In this document: positions 11,512 to 21,903 of the stretch, one piece after another
How positions within the stretch are numbered: the stretch's first letter is position 1
Layout: each line of letters starts with the position of its first letter
NCBI GenBank assembly: GCA_020747015.1
Contig: JAGTJM010000005.1
Span: 496,001 to 560,000 of the forward strand
Reading direction: 5' to 3'
From: Pyrenochaeta sp. MPI-SDFR-AT-0127
Lineage: Eukaryota; Ascomycota; Dothideomycetes; Pleosporales; Cucurbitariaceae
Length of the DNA: 64,000 nucleotides
Program-made: the position numbers and the translations under genes
Notes under the pieces: generated by a model
What the model was told of the DNA's origin: nothing
The model's database searches: none
The model's input: the letters and a program-made list of their open reading frames with translations, nothing else

Positions 11512-12147
11512 TTGAGCTCCCTTTGGTATATGATAATATCTGGGACTATCAAACCGGGACGCCAAGATAGAGGTAAGTCACATTGGTCAATTCGATACCG
11601 AAACGTCAGCAAGACTCATCATACGAGAGAACGACTGGTGTGTTATAGTACCCACAAGCCCACCGCCCACCATTTTGTCAAGCCCATGCGAACCGGCGAA
11701 GACTATTCTAGAATTCACTCAACGGTTTTACCTTCAGTGCAACTGCCCGAAGAGTTTCATGGCCAAAATCTGCCTCTTGAAGCGTCTCCAACAACTCTGG
11801 TGGTATTGGAGTTCAAGGCCTCCCCTTCTGGCCGCCCACCAGTACGACCTTTGATACGTGGGCCATTAGACTTGTCAATCTTTACGGATGAAACTCTCCG
11901 GGTCCTCAAGAACCATGGAATCAACCAGGTAATATATACATCCATACCAATACTACCACCAATGAAATTCCTACTAGTAGCTTCGATGCTCCATAACCTT
12001 CAGAATCCTCCATCTGCAAGCAATAGGTCTATCAAGTGTGCACAGTGCGGACTCCGTAATCCCAACCGGCTGGTTGCTCACCCTAGATGTGGCAGATCAT
12101 TCACAAGTCACCCTTCGCTTCAACCTTTTGCCCCTAAACATGTGTAA
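11512..12147 (+). other. Uncertain open frame, possible gene remnant
   Basis: A 211-codon open frame without an ATG at its beginning (it opens at TTG). The segment 11690-11930 reads like ordinary soluble protein (for example LPEEFHGQNLPLEASPTTLV and LSIFTDETLRVLKNHGI), and a GTAATA follows at about 11929. I do not recognise a family, and no partner exon was found. It could be an exon of an unrecognised gene, a decayed gene, or chance. Confidence 0.2.
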
Positions 12148-12243
12148 TACAAACCCGGCTCAGACAATCTTGGAGACGCTACGCTACTTGAAGATGCGAA
12201 CGTTCATCCTGGGGCTGGAGTGGATGAGTAGCTATTTTGGACA

Positions 12244-12278
12244 GAAGAAGAAGAAGGAGGAGGAGGAGGAGGAGGAGA
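12244..12278 (+). repeat. Purine trinucleotide microsatellite (GAA)n(GGA)n
   Basis: A pure-purine run of GAA units passes into GGA units over about 35 nt. It is not in a supported coding region. Confidence 0.9.
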
Positions 12279-14729
12279 TAAAAACGTTGAGGACGACAGA
12301 GTAGTCTATGGAAGAGTTGATCGATCAAGCATTGCTGGCCTGCTAGTATGAGTCCCTTACTTGTGGGATACTGATCAATGGATAAATGAAGTAGACAGGC
12401 GCGCGGAAAACCATGAAAGCTAGGCGAACAAAATACCAATGCAGCAGATTTAGAAAGGTCGACCTTGCCAGCGCATGTGCCAGGTTACTTAAACCCCGAT
12501 GGTGAGGAGTTCACCCAGTCGAACTTCCATTAAGGGTGTCTAAGATGTGGGGTCTGTGGTTTCGTGGAGGGATGATCGTCGCTGGCGTGAAATCCAGAAC
12601 CCAGTCTTCGAAGAGAAGATAAGACAGCGGCCTGCCTAATCGATACTTACGTCTCTCCGATGAGGAATTATTGCGTACTGCAACGTGGGCAAGCTTATTC
12701 ACTAGAGGTACTAGAATTTCATCAATTGCCATTACGTGGTCGTATCACTAGCTTTGGATCAGTGAGTGGTTCATGCAATGCTTGCGTCGTGAAGCGCTAG
12801 CGTAAATTCCCGATCAAGAAGCGTGCTTCTAGAGCATTACCTGATATGTAGATGAGTACGCAATTCCGATCTTCAGCGGAACTTTGATGAGCTAGCTGGC
12901 TTGGCAGAAAGGGCGAAGGAAGACTCGTCTTGAGCGGGCGCAAATGTTTGGATCTCCGTGAGCTAAATGTTCATCAGGTCCTATCTATACACTACCATCT
13001 CTGGTACAGAGATCAAGACTAGATTGAAGCCAAGGTCAAAAATATGTAGCTAGATGAAGTAGTACAGCTGAACTTTAGCCCATCTGTTAGCATTGTTTTT
13101 AGCGAGCACAGCTGAGAAGCGATCTCTTAGGAACGTGAACATTCTCGAACCAACGTCTAGTCCCCACTGCGAGTACAGCCGAACCCCAGTTAATGTGCTT
13201 TGCAGCCTATGGCACAGCGCTGCGTTGATTTCTCTAGCTTTCATACCCAAATACGTCGATCTCAAGCGAGAGTGCAGCATACACTATCCTCATCCAGATG
13301 CTTGCTCCCCAACTCCTCGGACTCGTGTTTCTAGAATAATTATTTGCGACAGATCGAGGGTTTGTGTTAGATTGATGAAGGTAGAATCAATACTGGTCGC
13401 CTGGATTGCAGGCTCATAGCTGGATTTGACACTTTCTATACCGCCTTCACTTACGATGGCACACTCTCGTGAACGGTGGTCAACATATTTGCCGCATAGA
13501 TGAATACTTGGACATTTCCAAAAGCGGCCTGAGTGTGCTTCGTTACCTCGAGGCTGTCCCGACATACAGCTATTGCCGGGATGGTGGCTGGCTGGACGTT
13601 TTGTAGAGGCTTGCATTAGTAAACAACGCTAAACAGACGCCCAAAAGAAGCGTTTCTGGTAGCAAACTTTTACAGTATCTACCGACTATCTAGGAACATT
13701 CTACAGCTGAATGAGCGCACTTGGATGTACTTCCCACAGGTCTAGACTCTATGGTTCTATAAGTGCCTAGTTTCCTTGGCAAATATTGCGGGTCTGGCTA
13801 TAGCTTTTTTCTTCCATCTAAATATCTTCAAATCTCGAACTCTTCAGCTCTTCTACGTGTCGATGCCAGTCACGATGACTACTTGACTACTTGGGCTCTT
13901 TCCCTTTCTATGACAACGTTTGATGAAAAACTTCGCCCATTCACAAATCATGCTGGTGCTCTTTGATTTGCCCCTCTTTTCCAGGGGAATTGCTCTGTCC
14001 GTTCGCTATGTCATCGAAGTTTATGCGACCAAATGTGTCAACTTCATTTGTGCTCGCATGTGCAATACGACCAACATTGAAGTTACTATGGCCTACATAG
14101 AGCGCCTTTGACAGTCGTGTCTCGTCAAGTGTATCCTGTCAAGGTATCAAAACAATATAGCGCCAGCTGATACCTTGAAAAATTTAGGGTGAACCTTTGA
14201 GAAAAGGATTCAAGCATATCATTCTCAGTATGCGATATGAAAAAGAATAAACATGGTAGCAAATCAAATATTACGTAAGCTTGCTTCCTTGCTGTGATTC
14301 AGTCCTTGCTAGGCAGACGCAAAGGTGAGCACGGGTGCGGACCTCATGTAATTGCATAGCTTCTTCGCTACCCAACATTGAAGCTGTGCGTCACGTCCTG
14401 CGCATACCGTGCATTAGTAGCCAAATAAGGTTTAGGGGCATTGGTTCAGCCACTTTTGACGCAACGTAAATCTAGATCCCACCAAGCCTAGTACAAATAT
14501 AGTTCTTGGTCGTTTTCTAGGTCAACCAAGATTGAACTTATGCTGCAAGGCTGTGGAGCGAGATAGAGCTTAGTGCAGAATATTATGTGCCCATTCGCCA
14601 GGCAATGAACACAGCGCCAAGAATGCCCCAAGTCTTCCAGCTTGTGAGGTGTTCACTCTGGCCACAGGCTCTCAGAATGGAGGTAGGTCTAGAATGATTT
14701 TAAGCGACGCATGCGAGCCTCTGGCAGAG

Positions 14730-14736
14730 TATAAAA
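14730..14736 (+). promoter_or_regulatory. TATA box of the gene at 14875
   Basis: TATAAAA, 139 nt upstream of the ATG at 14875. A pyrimidine-rich stretch and an A/C-rich Kozak region (CATCAAG ATG) follow. Positional evidence only. Confidence 0.4.
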
Positions 14737-14874
14737 ACGACTCAAGGTCACACAAAGTAGAGTCGAGCAAATACCCCGGAACTCTTTGATATTCTCGTTC
14801 ACTCAAAGCCACGTGCCCTAGGATCCTATATTTCTTCTGTAGTCTTTCCGCAACCTCAATCATCAACCATCAAG

Positions 14875-15629
14875 ATGCCAAATTCATACCAAATAATTGT
14901 GGAGAACCAATCTGGTCGGCCCCAATCCTATGCCCTTGTTAACCAGGCACCGGAATATGTCGGTACTGGCGGGCCGAAAATCTGGTCGAATGTTGTTAGC
15001 GACTCGACCCTTGAACCAGATGACTCGACCAATTTTGAAATAAGTACACAATACCGAGCCTTCTTTGGCACATCTCGGGGGAAGTTGGGAGAAAGAGTGT
15101 CGATCCAGGTGGCTGGGAGTGTTCCAGTCACTCTTGGACAACAAAATAATGATGGGACGGTTCTATTGGGAACCACTGTGAAATTAATTGCGGGGCCCGG
15201 GGGTTTGTGCCATCATTCTCCAGAGGCCAGAATCCTTCAAATGGCTCCGCTAATTGCTTTGAGATTCTCACCGATCATTATAATAGAGACCAAGCCATTC
15301 AAGGTGAGTTCAGCTACAGAAAAGAATTAAATCCAACGGTACATAGTCCACTTACTAATGCAATGTCAGGGAATTGGGTTGTGGGTCTTGCCAGAGATAC
15401 TGGCGATCGCCAAGGTACTCCTCTCGCAACGATCTCTGCAGAACCAGGTCAAAGTTTCCAAATTCGGCCTTCGAACACGTGGTGGGTTATCCCAGGTCGA
15501 TTTGAGACAGGTTACATCTTGGATAACTCCAATGTTGGCTTAAAGGCCACTATCAATATGTCTGAGTACCCATCTGGTCGGGTTAGAGTTGTACACGGCG
15601 AAGATGGTAGGCTCAAAATTGTGAGATAA
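14875..15629 (+). CDS. Unknown fungal protein, beta-rich-looking, with apparent one-base frameshift
   Basis: Two open frames overlap and together make one gene. Frame A runs from ATG 14875 to about 15198 (MPNSYQIIVENQSGRPQSYA onward). Frame B runs from about 15204 to the stop at 15629. Frame B contains a clean 66-nt intron, 15304-15369 (GTGAGT, branch TTACTAATG, acceptor GTCAG). Frames A and B meet at a run of five G (15199-15203), and one extra G would make them continuous. The resulting product would be about 230 residues. It has alternating hydrophobic and polar residues, many Gly, no signal peptide and no membrane helix. I recall similar hypothetical proteins in fungi but no function. Either this copy is inactivated or a base was lost in sequencing. 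Confidence 0.6.
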
Positions 15630-16603
15630 TAAGGCTTTTGGCCTTCTTCTGCTCGATAAAGTCTTGTAGGATATCAAGATTAGGTACTTAACGTCTGGTA
15701 TCACAGCCCATTATCTTTGCACCTTTGAAAAGACTGTCAGCATTTGTATTGTCAAATGAGATCCACCCAATAGTTTTGAAGCCCGACTAATCCCGTGCAT
15801 CCTGATTTTGCAGTTATTATTACTCGTACTTTTTGCGAATCTCTAGGGGCAGACTATCACTGCCTTCACTGGATTTTCTAGCCATCAAGTAGGCTTGAAC
15901 CGTGGAAGGAAACTGGTTTTCAAGTACTAGACCTTCACTCACATTTGTGAGGATTGTAACGGTTATTAATGATCAAGTTTCTATATAGATAATATGTTTA
16001 ATATTTGGTGCTTCCAAGCGCAAAACAATTAGGCCGAAAGGGATCTACTGACACAGACGTAAAGGGGAATTAAGTACACAGCTAATATGACGAAGTCTTC
16101 AAAGAATTAGGGGGCCTTTAATTAGCTTACGGCTTGCCCTGACGATCCCTGCGGGTTTCCAGGGTGTGGTTGGAAACTCTCTGTGGATAAAGCCGCGCTC
16201 GAAAAATGGCCGGGATAGTTGTCCGCGAGAGATCAGCTTTGGGCGAATCATTCATTGTGGAAAGTTTAGATAGGAATTTATTCGAGTAGATCACCGACAC
16301 TAAGATGTCGACGTTGCAAACCTGCCAATACGCCTCCATACAGCTCGAAGATTTGTCTCATGCCTGTGCAAATCCGTAGGACCATGAATGCTAGATAGCT
16401 ATTGTTATTACTTATTCGCCTCGAGTACAGCATCCCTTTTGTTTCTAGCGTGCACCGCCTCTCCAACAGGGGGGATTTTAAACTCTGCATTAGCGAGTCT
16501 TGCTACATAATTGGAAGTCAAGGCGGGGAACCCTAGCTGACGACCCACTTCACAGACCAGACCCTTTTACCAATTTGTGACGTCGCAAAACAAAAGTAAA
16601 AAA
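15630..16603. other. Intergenic region; no gene seen
   Basis: About 970 nt of A+T-rich spacer between two plus-strand genes. Only a 70-codon minus-strand frame pair (16127-16490) is present, without features. The frame of the next gene opens upstream at a GTG (16577), but the conserved start is the ATG at 16604. Confidence 0.55.
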
Positions 16604-18391
16604 ATGCGACTCATCAATTGCTCGACATTACAGCTTGAGGATTTTTTCGATCTCAACATCCCTCGTTATGCCATTTTATCTCATACATGGGGCAGCGAGG
16701 AAGTGACTTTTGCCGATTTTACTCTCAACCAGGCTGCAGCAATAGCTAAAGAGGGGTATAAAAAGATTCATGCCACATGCAAGCAAGCACTCCGAGATGG
16801 ACTGAATTACGCGTGGGTCGATACCTGTTGCATCGACAAAACGTCAAGCGCCGAGCTTTCCGAGGCCATCAACTCCATGTTTCGCTGGTACAGTCGTTCT
16901 GATATATGTTACGCCTATCTCGCAGACGTTCCAATAGCTGAGTTCGAAAGAAGTTTTCCAAAAAGCAAATGGTTTACTCGTGGCTGGACGCTTCAAGAGC
17001 TGCTAGCACCCCAAGCGGTAGAGTTCTTTGATCGGGAGTGGAACAAGCTAGGTACGAGATCAACTCATGCACAACGGATCTCCGAGATCACAGCAATTGA
17101 GGAGGAGGCTCTTGTCGGCTTTATGATAAGAAATGACTACGTACGAGATCTTAGTCGGTTTTGCGTCGCTAAAAAGATGTCTTGGGCGTCATGCCGAAAG
17201 ACCACTCGCTTGGAGGATACAGCGTATTGCCTTCTTGGCATCTTCGACATCAACATGCCGTTGCTGTATGGAGAAGGAGACCGAGCTTTTATGCGCCTCC
17301 AAGAAGAAATTATAAGAACCATCGTTGATGATTCAATCCTTGCTTGGAATCTGGACACCAGCACTCACTATCCTGTAGACCTTGCACCCATTTTTGTGGA
17401 AACAAGTCCGTCCAAAGCAATACTTGCAGCTTCACCGGGAGACTTCAAGAACTGTGGAGATGTGCAATATAATGGCAGCCCAAATTCTACTCTAACTATG
17501 ACAAAACTCGGTCTTCAGATCCGGCTTCCTCTTGTGCGAGTGATGGAGCCGCCCTGGAAGGATCCGTCAAGTTATAGACCTAGGCGCGAGAGATGGATCG
17601 GATTACTCAAATGCTCACTCCAATCAGAATCGAGACTCCTCGGCATCACTCTGGCCGTCGTTGGCATATCTGACTCCCGCCAGGAAATGGAGCGGACTCA
17701 AACTGAGCATGCCGATGGCGTGCGCAGTACAGTAGTTGTAGGTCCAAGAGCTGCCGCTCAGTCAGACTTGAAAGATATTACCATAATCCGAGACTATGAT
17801 AGCATGGCGCGCCAACCGGGGACTGATCAGAGGCTTAGCTATATTATTGTCAATGAATCGGAAGCCCTTGCAGGTACAGGGTATTACATTGCAAGTGGGA
17901 TAGGGCTGCATCATGCTAGAGTAGGGTCACTAAGGCCGGGGGCTGTACTAACCTGGGATCCAGCGGCAAAGCTACTTATAGTACCACGCGATTACATTGA
18001 CAATGTCCTCCTGAGTTTACAACTCAGTGCAACAAGTAATCGAAAAGACTCGGATTATACGATCTTCGTACAGGCGGCGTACAAAAGAGCGATTCTGCGC
18101 AGAGGAACAAGATTCTCTGCAGAGGAAGAGGATGGATTTTATCGCGAGCTTTGTAGCACAATTCCTAAGTCCATGCGAGACGCGGATGCGATGCAGGTAA
18201 CTTCCTTGAATAGCGAAGGCGTCTCATTTGAGGTAGTTGTTACAGTAACTCATACGATGGTAGATGATTGGCAAATATTTAATGTCACCATTGATGCCGT
18301 GCAGCGGCTTCGCCGAGTGCCCTTCATCCGCCCAGGCGAGGGGAACGGGAAAGGCAAAGGCAGGATGTGGAGTTTATCCAAAAACTCATAA
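16604..18391 (+). CDS. HET-domain protein (heterokaryon incompatibility type)
   Basis: A single exon of 595 residues. I chose ATG 16604 because HET proteins of this type begin MRLI(N/D), and the upstream part of the frame opens at GTG. The HET domain is near-complete: RYAILSHTWGSEEVTFADF (residues 21-39), NYAWVDTCCIDKTSSAELSE (69-88), ICYAYLADV (101-109) and SKWFTRGWTLQELLAP (121-136). The typical following block, MSWASCRKTTRLEDTAYCLL (192-211), comes next, with MPLLYGEGDRAFMRLQEEI after it. The C-terminal 350 residues match no domain I know, and no NACHT, WD40 or ankyrin module follows. In known cases (HET-E, HET-6, TOL) HET domains trigger cell death after non-self recognition. The trigger of this protein is unknown. 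Confidence 0.93.
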   Translation: MRLINCSTLQLEDFFDLNIPRYAILSHTWGSEEVTFADFTLNQAAAIAKEGYKKIHATCKQALRDGLNYAWVDTCCIDKTSSAELSEAINSMFRWYSRSDICYAYLADVPIAEFERSFPKSKWFTRGWTLQELLAPQAVEFFDREWNKLGTRSTHAQRISEITAIEEEALVGFMIRNDYVRDLSRFCVAKKMSWASCRKTTRLEDTAYCLLGIFDINMPLLYGEGDRAFMRLQEEIIRTIVDDSILAWNLDTSTHYPVDLAPIFVETSPSKAILAASPGDFKNCGDVQYNGSPNSTLTMTKLGLQIRLPLVRVMEPPWKDPSSYRPRRERWIGLLKCSLQSESRLLGITLAVVGISDSRQEMERTQTEHADGVRSTVVVGPRAAAQSDLKDITIIRDYDSMARQPGTDQRLSYIIVNESEALAGTGYYIASGIGLHHARVGSLRPGAVLTWDPAAKLLIVPRDYIDNVLLSLQLSATSNRKDSDYTIFVQAAYKRAILRRGTRFSAEEEDGFYRELCSTIPKSMRDADAMQVTSLNSEGVSFEVVVTVTHTMVDDWQIFNVTIDAVQRLRRVPFIRPGEGNGKGKGRMWSLSKNS

Positions 18392-19298
18392 TCAGAAAAG
18401 GGAACATATAGGATATCAAAAAGTAATCTCAACCTCATCGACCAGGAAGCTTTAGACCGGGGCCCGGGAATTTTGAGCTTGGATTTAATTCAGAAACGAT
18501 GTTCTGATATTCTGTGAAAGAAGTCCGCATCGTTGGATCGTTGGGCACTGACCAGATTGGATATGTCCAGTATACTCAAGGGCTACGAATTCTTTCCTCG
18601 AACGATAGTTACATTAGTCCGCAATATACCCTGCCACGACCACAAAAGCATGATGAGTGTTAGACACCAAAATTTAAACAAGTACTCAGATCAGCAACAA
18701 AGTAACATTGAGCTACATGTATGCCAACACAAACCGAAATATTTTCTGGTACAGCCATACACCCACCATCCCTTCTTCCCAAATGCAAGCTATGTACAAA
18801 GCAAGATTTCCTCCACCAGAAAGACAAAAGAAACCCAATTGAGCTCCGAGCAGTGAGCAAAACCAACCTCCAATTTCCCTGTATAGGCATGATCTACAGG
18901 GTTGGGTGAACAAATTTTAGCGATGATGACAAAGAAAATAAAAAGACAGACATTAGGGTTATTATAGTGTGATACTATTTTTATGTAAGAGGATTGAACA
19001 AAAAAAGACAGGGTTAAAAAATATATAGACGGGTATAAGATGCCAGAACAGAAGGCAAAGATGCAAGGCTGGGTATATGGGTATGCAAAAAAGGCCAAGC
19101 AGTGGAGAAACGAAGATTGAAAAAGTAAGCAGATGGACAAAAGAAGAGTCAAAGGAAAGGTATGACACGGATGGACACAAGGAAAAGTGATGCAAATACT
19201 TGCTCGTACCGGTGACGCCTCTGCGCCTCGAGAAGAACCCTACTCTTGCTCTATGTTTCGTCTTCATTGGGGATTCGGAGTGGGGGTCTGGTGTGTTG
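18392..19298. other. Intergenic region between convergent genes
   Basis: About 900 nt of 3' flanking sequence of the HET gene (plus) and the zinc-finger-like gene (minus). It is A+T-rich with poly-purine patches. Open frames here (60-155 codons) overlap each other on both strands and carry no recognisable domain. Confidence 0.55.
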
Positions 19299-21359
19299 CT
19301 AGGATCCCATCGATACGCCTCCATCATTCGACCCCACGAATCCCGTTGCCATTCCCATATCCATTCGCAGGAACTGGTCTTGGTGACTCTCCATGCCTTC
19401 CATGCCAGTCGGCAGACCCATAGCCCCACTCATACCGTTCGCCGCATTCAGATTCATGGCATGTGGATCCATCATCGCTAATGAGGGTCGTCGGCTATTG
19501 TTCGCAGAGGCTATGTGTTGCACATGCGGTGAGATTTGTTGATGTTGATGCGGTCTGAAGTCTTGGTTTCGAGACTGGTTCATGTGTTGCCGCGCTGCAG
19601 CCCACGCTTGTGCTTGTGCTTGAGCTTGAGCTTGAGCTTGGGCATGTTGGATGTGTGTTTGGGCTTGAGCTTGTGTGACATGGATTGGGGTTTGCATGTG
19701 TGATTGCAATTGCTGTGAGGGGTGTATTGGAGTTGGTTGGTGCGGCAAAGCATGCTGTTGGTGCTGCTGATGCAGTCTAGGCTGAGGCGGTGGCTGGATC
19801 TGAACGTGATTCATGGGATCCTCATCGGATACCGTGTGTGGAGTCAGGTCAACGTCTTCATCATCGTCGTCACCCTCGGCATCAAGCTGATCGCTGCATG
19901 TGTCGCCGTTGACAGTTGGTGGCGCAGTGAAGGGCATGGTACCTTCCGCCTTGACCGGGCTGCCCTGCTTGGGCTGGTTGACGGCCGCGAATTGCCGCGG
20001 TGGCAGACTGGCCATGGAACAACTCCTCGAGTTTGCATGACCACCAGGTAAAGGCTTTTGTGCAGCCATGCCGGAGGCCGCAGACTTGCTCTCACGGATA
20101 GATGTCCTCCACTTGTCAATCAGACGGTCATAATCCCAATTCCGGAAGTCCATGCCATGCTTCCCAAGCTCTTTCGCGGTGTCTCTGCCAAGGTTGATAC
20201 TGATGGGCGAGACGTCCGAGGCTCCTGATGTCCAACGGTTTGCTTTGAGGTACTCAATCTCTCTCCGTGCGTTCTCCAGCTGCACCTCTGCCTCGCGCCG
20301 TCGGTCATCAGCTCGAGCGTAGCAACGCAAGACCTCAATCTGCCAGTATTCCAGCCGTGTCTGATCCGTCTGATGCGTCCAATTATTATATGCATCTGCA
20401 ATGTGACAAAAGAGCTTTTGTGGGTCGGGTTCGAAGAGTGGAGGTGTTGGCAAGGGCGAGTTTGCAGCGGAGGAGGCGTTTGAATGAGCGCCAGAAGGGT
20501 ATACCTGGTTGATCTGGCGCTGTCGTTGGAACGCAAGCAATCGCTCGCGAACTTGGCGATTCAGAGCTTCAAGCTGTTTCTGACCAGGTGGGGTTATGGA
20601 CCATGACTCGGATGTTGGGAAGGGCGTGGGGGAGAAGAGGGTCGATGGCGCGGGCAGGATCTGGAGGCAGAGTGAGGGGAAATTGAGGGTGTAAGGGTCG
20701 AAGTCGAAGAGGCCAGAGCCTGATGCTTTTGCACTGTGACTGATTAGCGTGGGTCTGGGTGTTGGCAGCAGCTGATGGACATACCTGGCTTCTCGCACGC
20801 TCTTGAGCAGCTCCCGCAGCGCCATTTCGGTAGCACTGGCCACCTCAGCGTCCTCGGCCATCTTGTACCGCTGGTCCAGGTCTGCCTTCTGCATCTGGCG
20901 CGAAAGATCCCTTCTCGTGTCTGGTGTTTTGGTCCCAAGGCGCGAGGGCTGGTGGCTGGCATGGCCCCAACTCACGTCCTTGAACTGTGCCCGTGACTTT
21001 CCCATGTCCAGTCCCTCGTCGTCGACGTCTGGGCTCTCCACGAGCATGGACGAGTCCTCGCTGTCTCTGCTCTGCTTGTTGTTTGCCGGCGTGCTGGTGC
21101 CGCTGTCGTCCCGCTTCGGGGTGGAGACGCTGCCCTTTGCCTGCCGCCTGGTGATGCCTCCTCGCAGCTTGCGAATCTCGTCGACAATGTGGATGCCATC
21201 GGGGGCCTTTGGGTTCTTTGGGCGGATGTACAGGTCGAGGTGCCGTCCCAGGCTCGACGAGGTGAAGGCCTGGCCGCAGAAGGGGCAGTTCTTGTCTTTG
21301 GCGGCCTTGAGCTGTGGTTCGGCCGTCGAGCGAGGTGTTGAGGACTCGGCGTCACCCAT
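19299..21359 (-). CDS. Conserved fungal protein with N-terminal zinc-finger-like motif and Gln-rich C-terminus
   Basis: Start chosen at ATG 21359 (MGDAESSTPRSTAEPQ). I infer a 51-nt in-frame intron at 20784-20734 (GTATGT, branch GCTAATC, acceptor CACAG), giving 669 residues. If unspliced, the product is 17 residues longer. Residues about 23-45 form a short zinc-finger-like motif (CPFCGQAFTSSSLGRHLDLY), followed by RPKNPKAPDGIH and ITRRQ, a combination I know from conserved but uncharacterised fungal proteins. The middle has a Trp-rich helical region (FCHIADAYNNWTHQTDQTRL, then LEYWQIEVLRCYARADDRRR). The C-terminal 200 residues are disordered, rich in Gln, His, Pro and Met, with an alternating Gln-Ala tract. 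It could be a nuclear regulator or ubiquitin-binding (UBZ-like) factor, but the function is not established. Confidence 0.75.
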   Translation of the reverse strand: MGDAESSTPRSTAEPQLKAAKDKNCPFCGQAFTSSSLGRHLDLYIRPKNPKAPDGIHIVDEIRKLRGGITRRQAKGSVSTPKRDDSGTSTPANNKQSRDSEDSSMLVESPDVDDEGLDMGKSRAQFKDVSWGHASHQPSRLGTKTPDTRRDLSRQMQKADLDQRYKMAEDAEVASATEMALRELLKSVREARYVHQLLPTPRPTLISHSAKASGSGLFDFDPYTLNFPSLCLQILPAPSTLFSPTPFPTSESWSITPPGQKQLEALNRQVRERLLAFQRQRQINQVYPSGAHSNASSAANSPLPTPPLFEPDPQKLFCHIADAYNNWTHQTDQTRLEYWQIEVLRCYARADDRRREAEVQLENARREIEYLKANRWTSGASDVSPISINLGRDTAKELGKHGMDFRNWDYDRLIDKWRTSIRESKSAASGMAAQKPLPGGHANSRSCSMASLPPRQFAAVNQPKQGSPVKAEGTMPFTAPPTVNGDTCSDQLDAEGDDDDEDVDLTPHTVSDEDPMNHVQIQPPPQPRLHQQHQQHALPHQPTPIHPSQQLQSHMQTPIHVTQAQAQTHIQHAQAQAQAQAQAQAWAAARQHMNQSRNQDFRPHQHQQISPHVQHIASANNSRRPSLAMMDPHAMNLNAANGMSGAMGLPTGMEGMESHQDQFLRMDMGMATGFVGSNDGGVSMGS
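19606..19641 (-). repeat. Coding hexanucleotide repeat encoding alternating Gln-Ala
   Basis: Six near-identical 6-bp units (GCTTGW/GCTTGG on the plus strand) lie in frame within the Gln-rich C-terminus. Length changes by whole units would leave the reading frame intact. Confidence 0.9.
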
Positions 21360-21903
21360 GATGCCCGCCAGCTGTTCTTCAGGGTACCCCAAGCACGAGC
21401 AAAAAGCTTTGTTTCAGGTGTCAACGTTGTTCATGCAAGCCGGCTTCTGCAAGACGAGGCCAGCAGCTACAGCATGATTAGGCCAGCCGACAGGGAAATG
21501 AAAAAGGAGTAGGTAAGCATACTGGGCAGCAAATGGCTAATGAGAGAAGACCAATTGCCGCTGCATGCAAAAGGAGCGACGCGTTGGAGCAATATTACTA
21601 GAGGCCCGCTTGGCGCCGAAAAGCTGCCCCTAAGCAAAAAAGTCCCGCCGCAGCTCAGGAGCTCGATCGGCGCGCAGGTGGCGCCGGGCCATCTGTGCAT
21701 TGCGGGAAGACGACGCCCACCCGACGCTCGCCTGGTCCCCGCGCCCTGTCAGACCTCCAACACCGCCGTCTGGACCCGCACACGGCCATTTGGATCCTTG
21801 GGCTCACCGTGTATCGTCGATGCACCATGATTACATTCTAGTGTCTGGGTTTGGCTGCCAGTGTCTACCAGTGCCTGCCAGTGTCGGCCAGTGTCTGCCG
21901 CCA
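21360..21903. other. Spacer between two minus-strand genes
   Basis: About 540 nt comprising the 3' flank of the ABCF gene and the promoter of the zinc-finger-like gene. It holds a small tandem repeat (listed separately) and no supportable gene. Confidence 0.6.
21857..21899 (-). repeat. Four-copy 10-bp tandem repeat just after the ABCF stop codon
   Basis: Units GCCAGTGTCT, ACCAGTGCCT, GCCAGTGTCG and GCCAGTGTCT, then a partial GCC. It lies immediately downstream of the ABCF stop (21904), so it is probably within its 3' untranslated region. Confidence 0.9.

Larger units (their letters stand above)
10206..14874. other. Gene-poor region of 4.7 kb
   Basis: No gene here can be supported with confidence. 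The first 650 nt (10206-10850) is comparatively G+C-rich and is probably the promoter and leader of the glycosyltransferase gene. From about 11000 to 14700 the sequence has many short frames on both strands. The one best candidate (11512-12147) is listed separately, as is a microsatellite. No transposase, reverse transcriptase or terminal repeat was noticed. Confidence 0.5.

Noticed and set aside
15190..15210. Programmed -1 ribosomal frameshift as explanation for the split gene
   Set aside because: The zero-frame codons at the junction do not make a standard slippery heptamer, and no downstream pseudoknot was evident. A simple indel is more economical.
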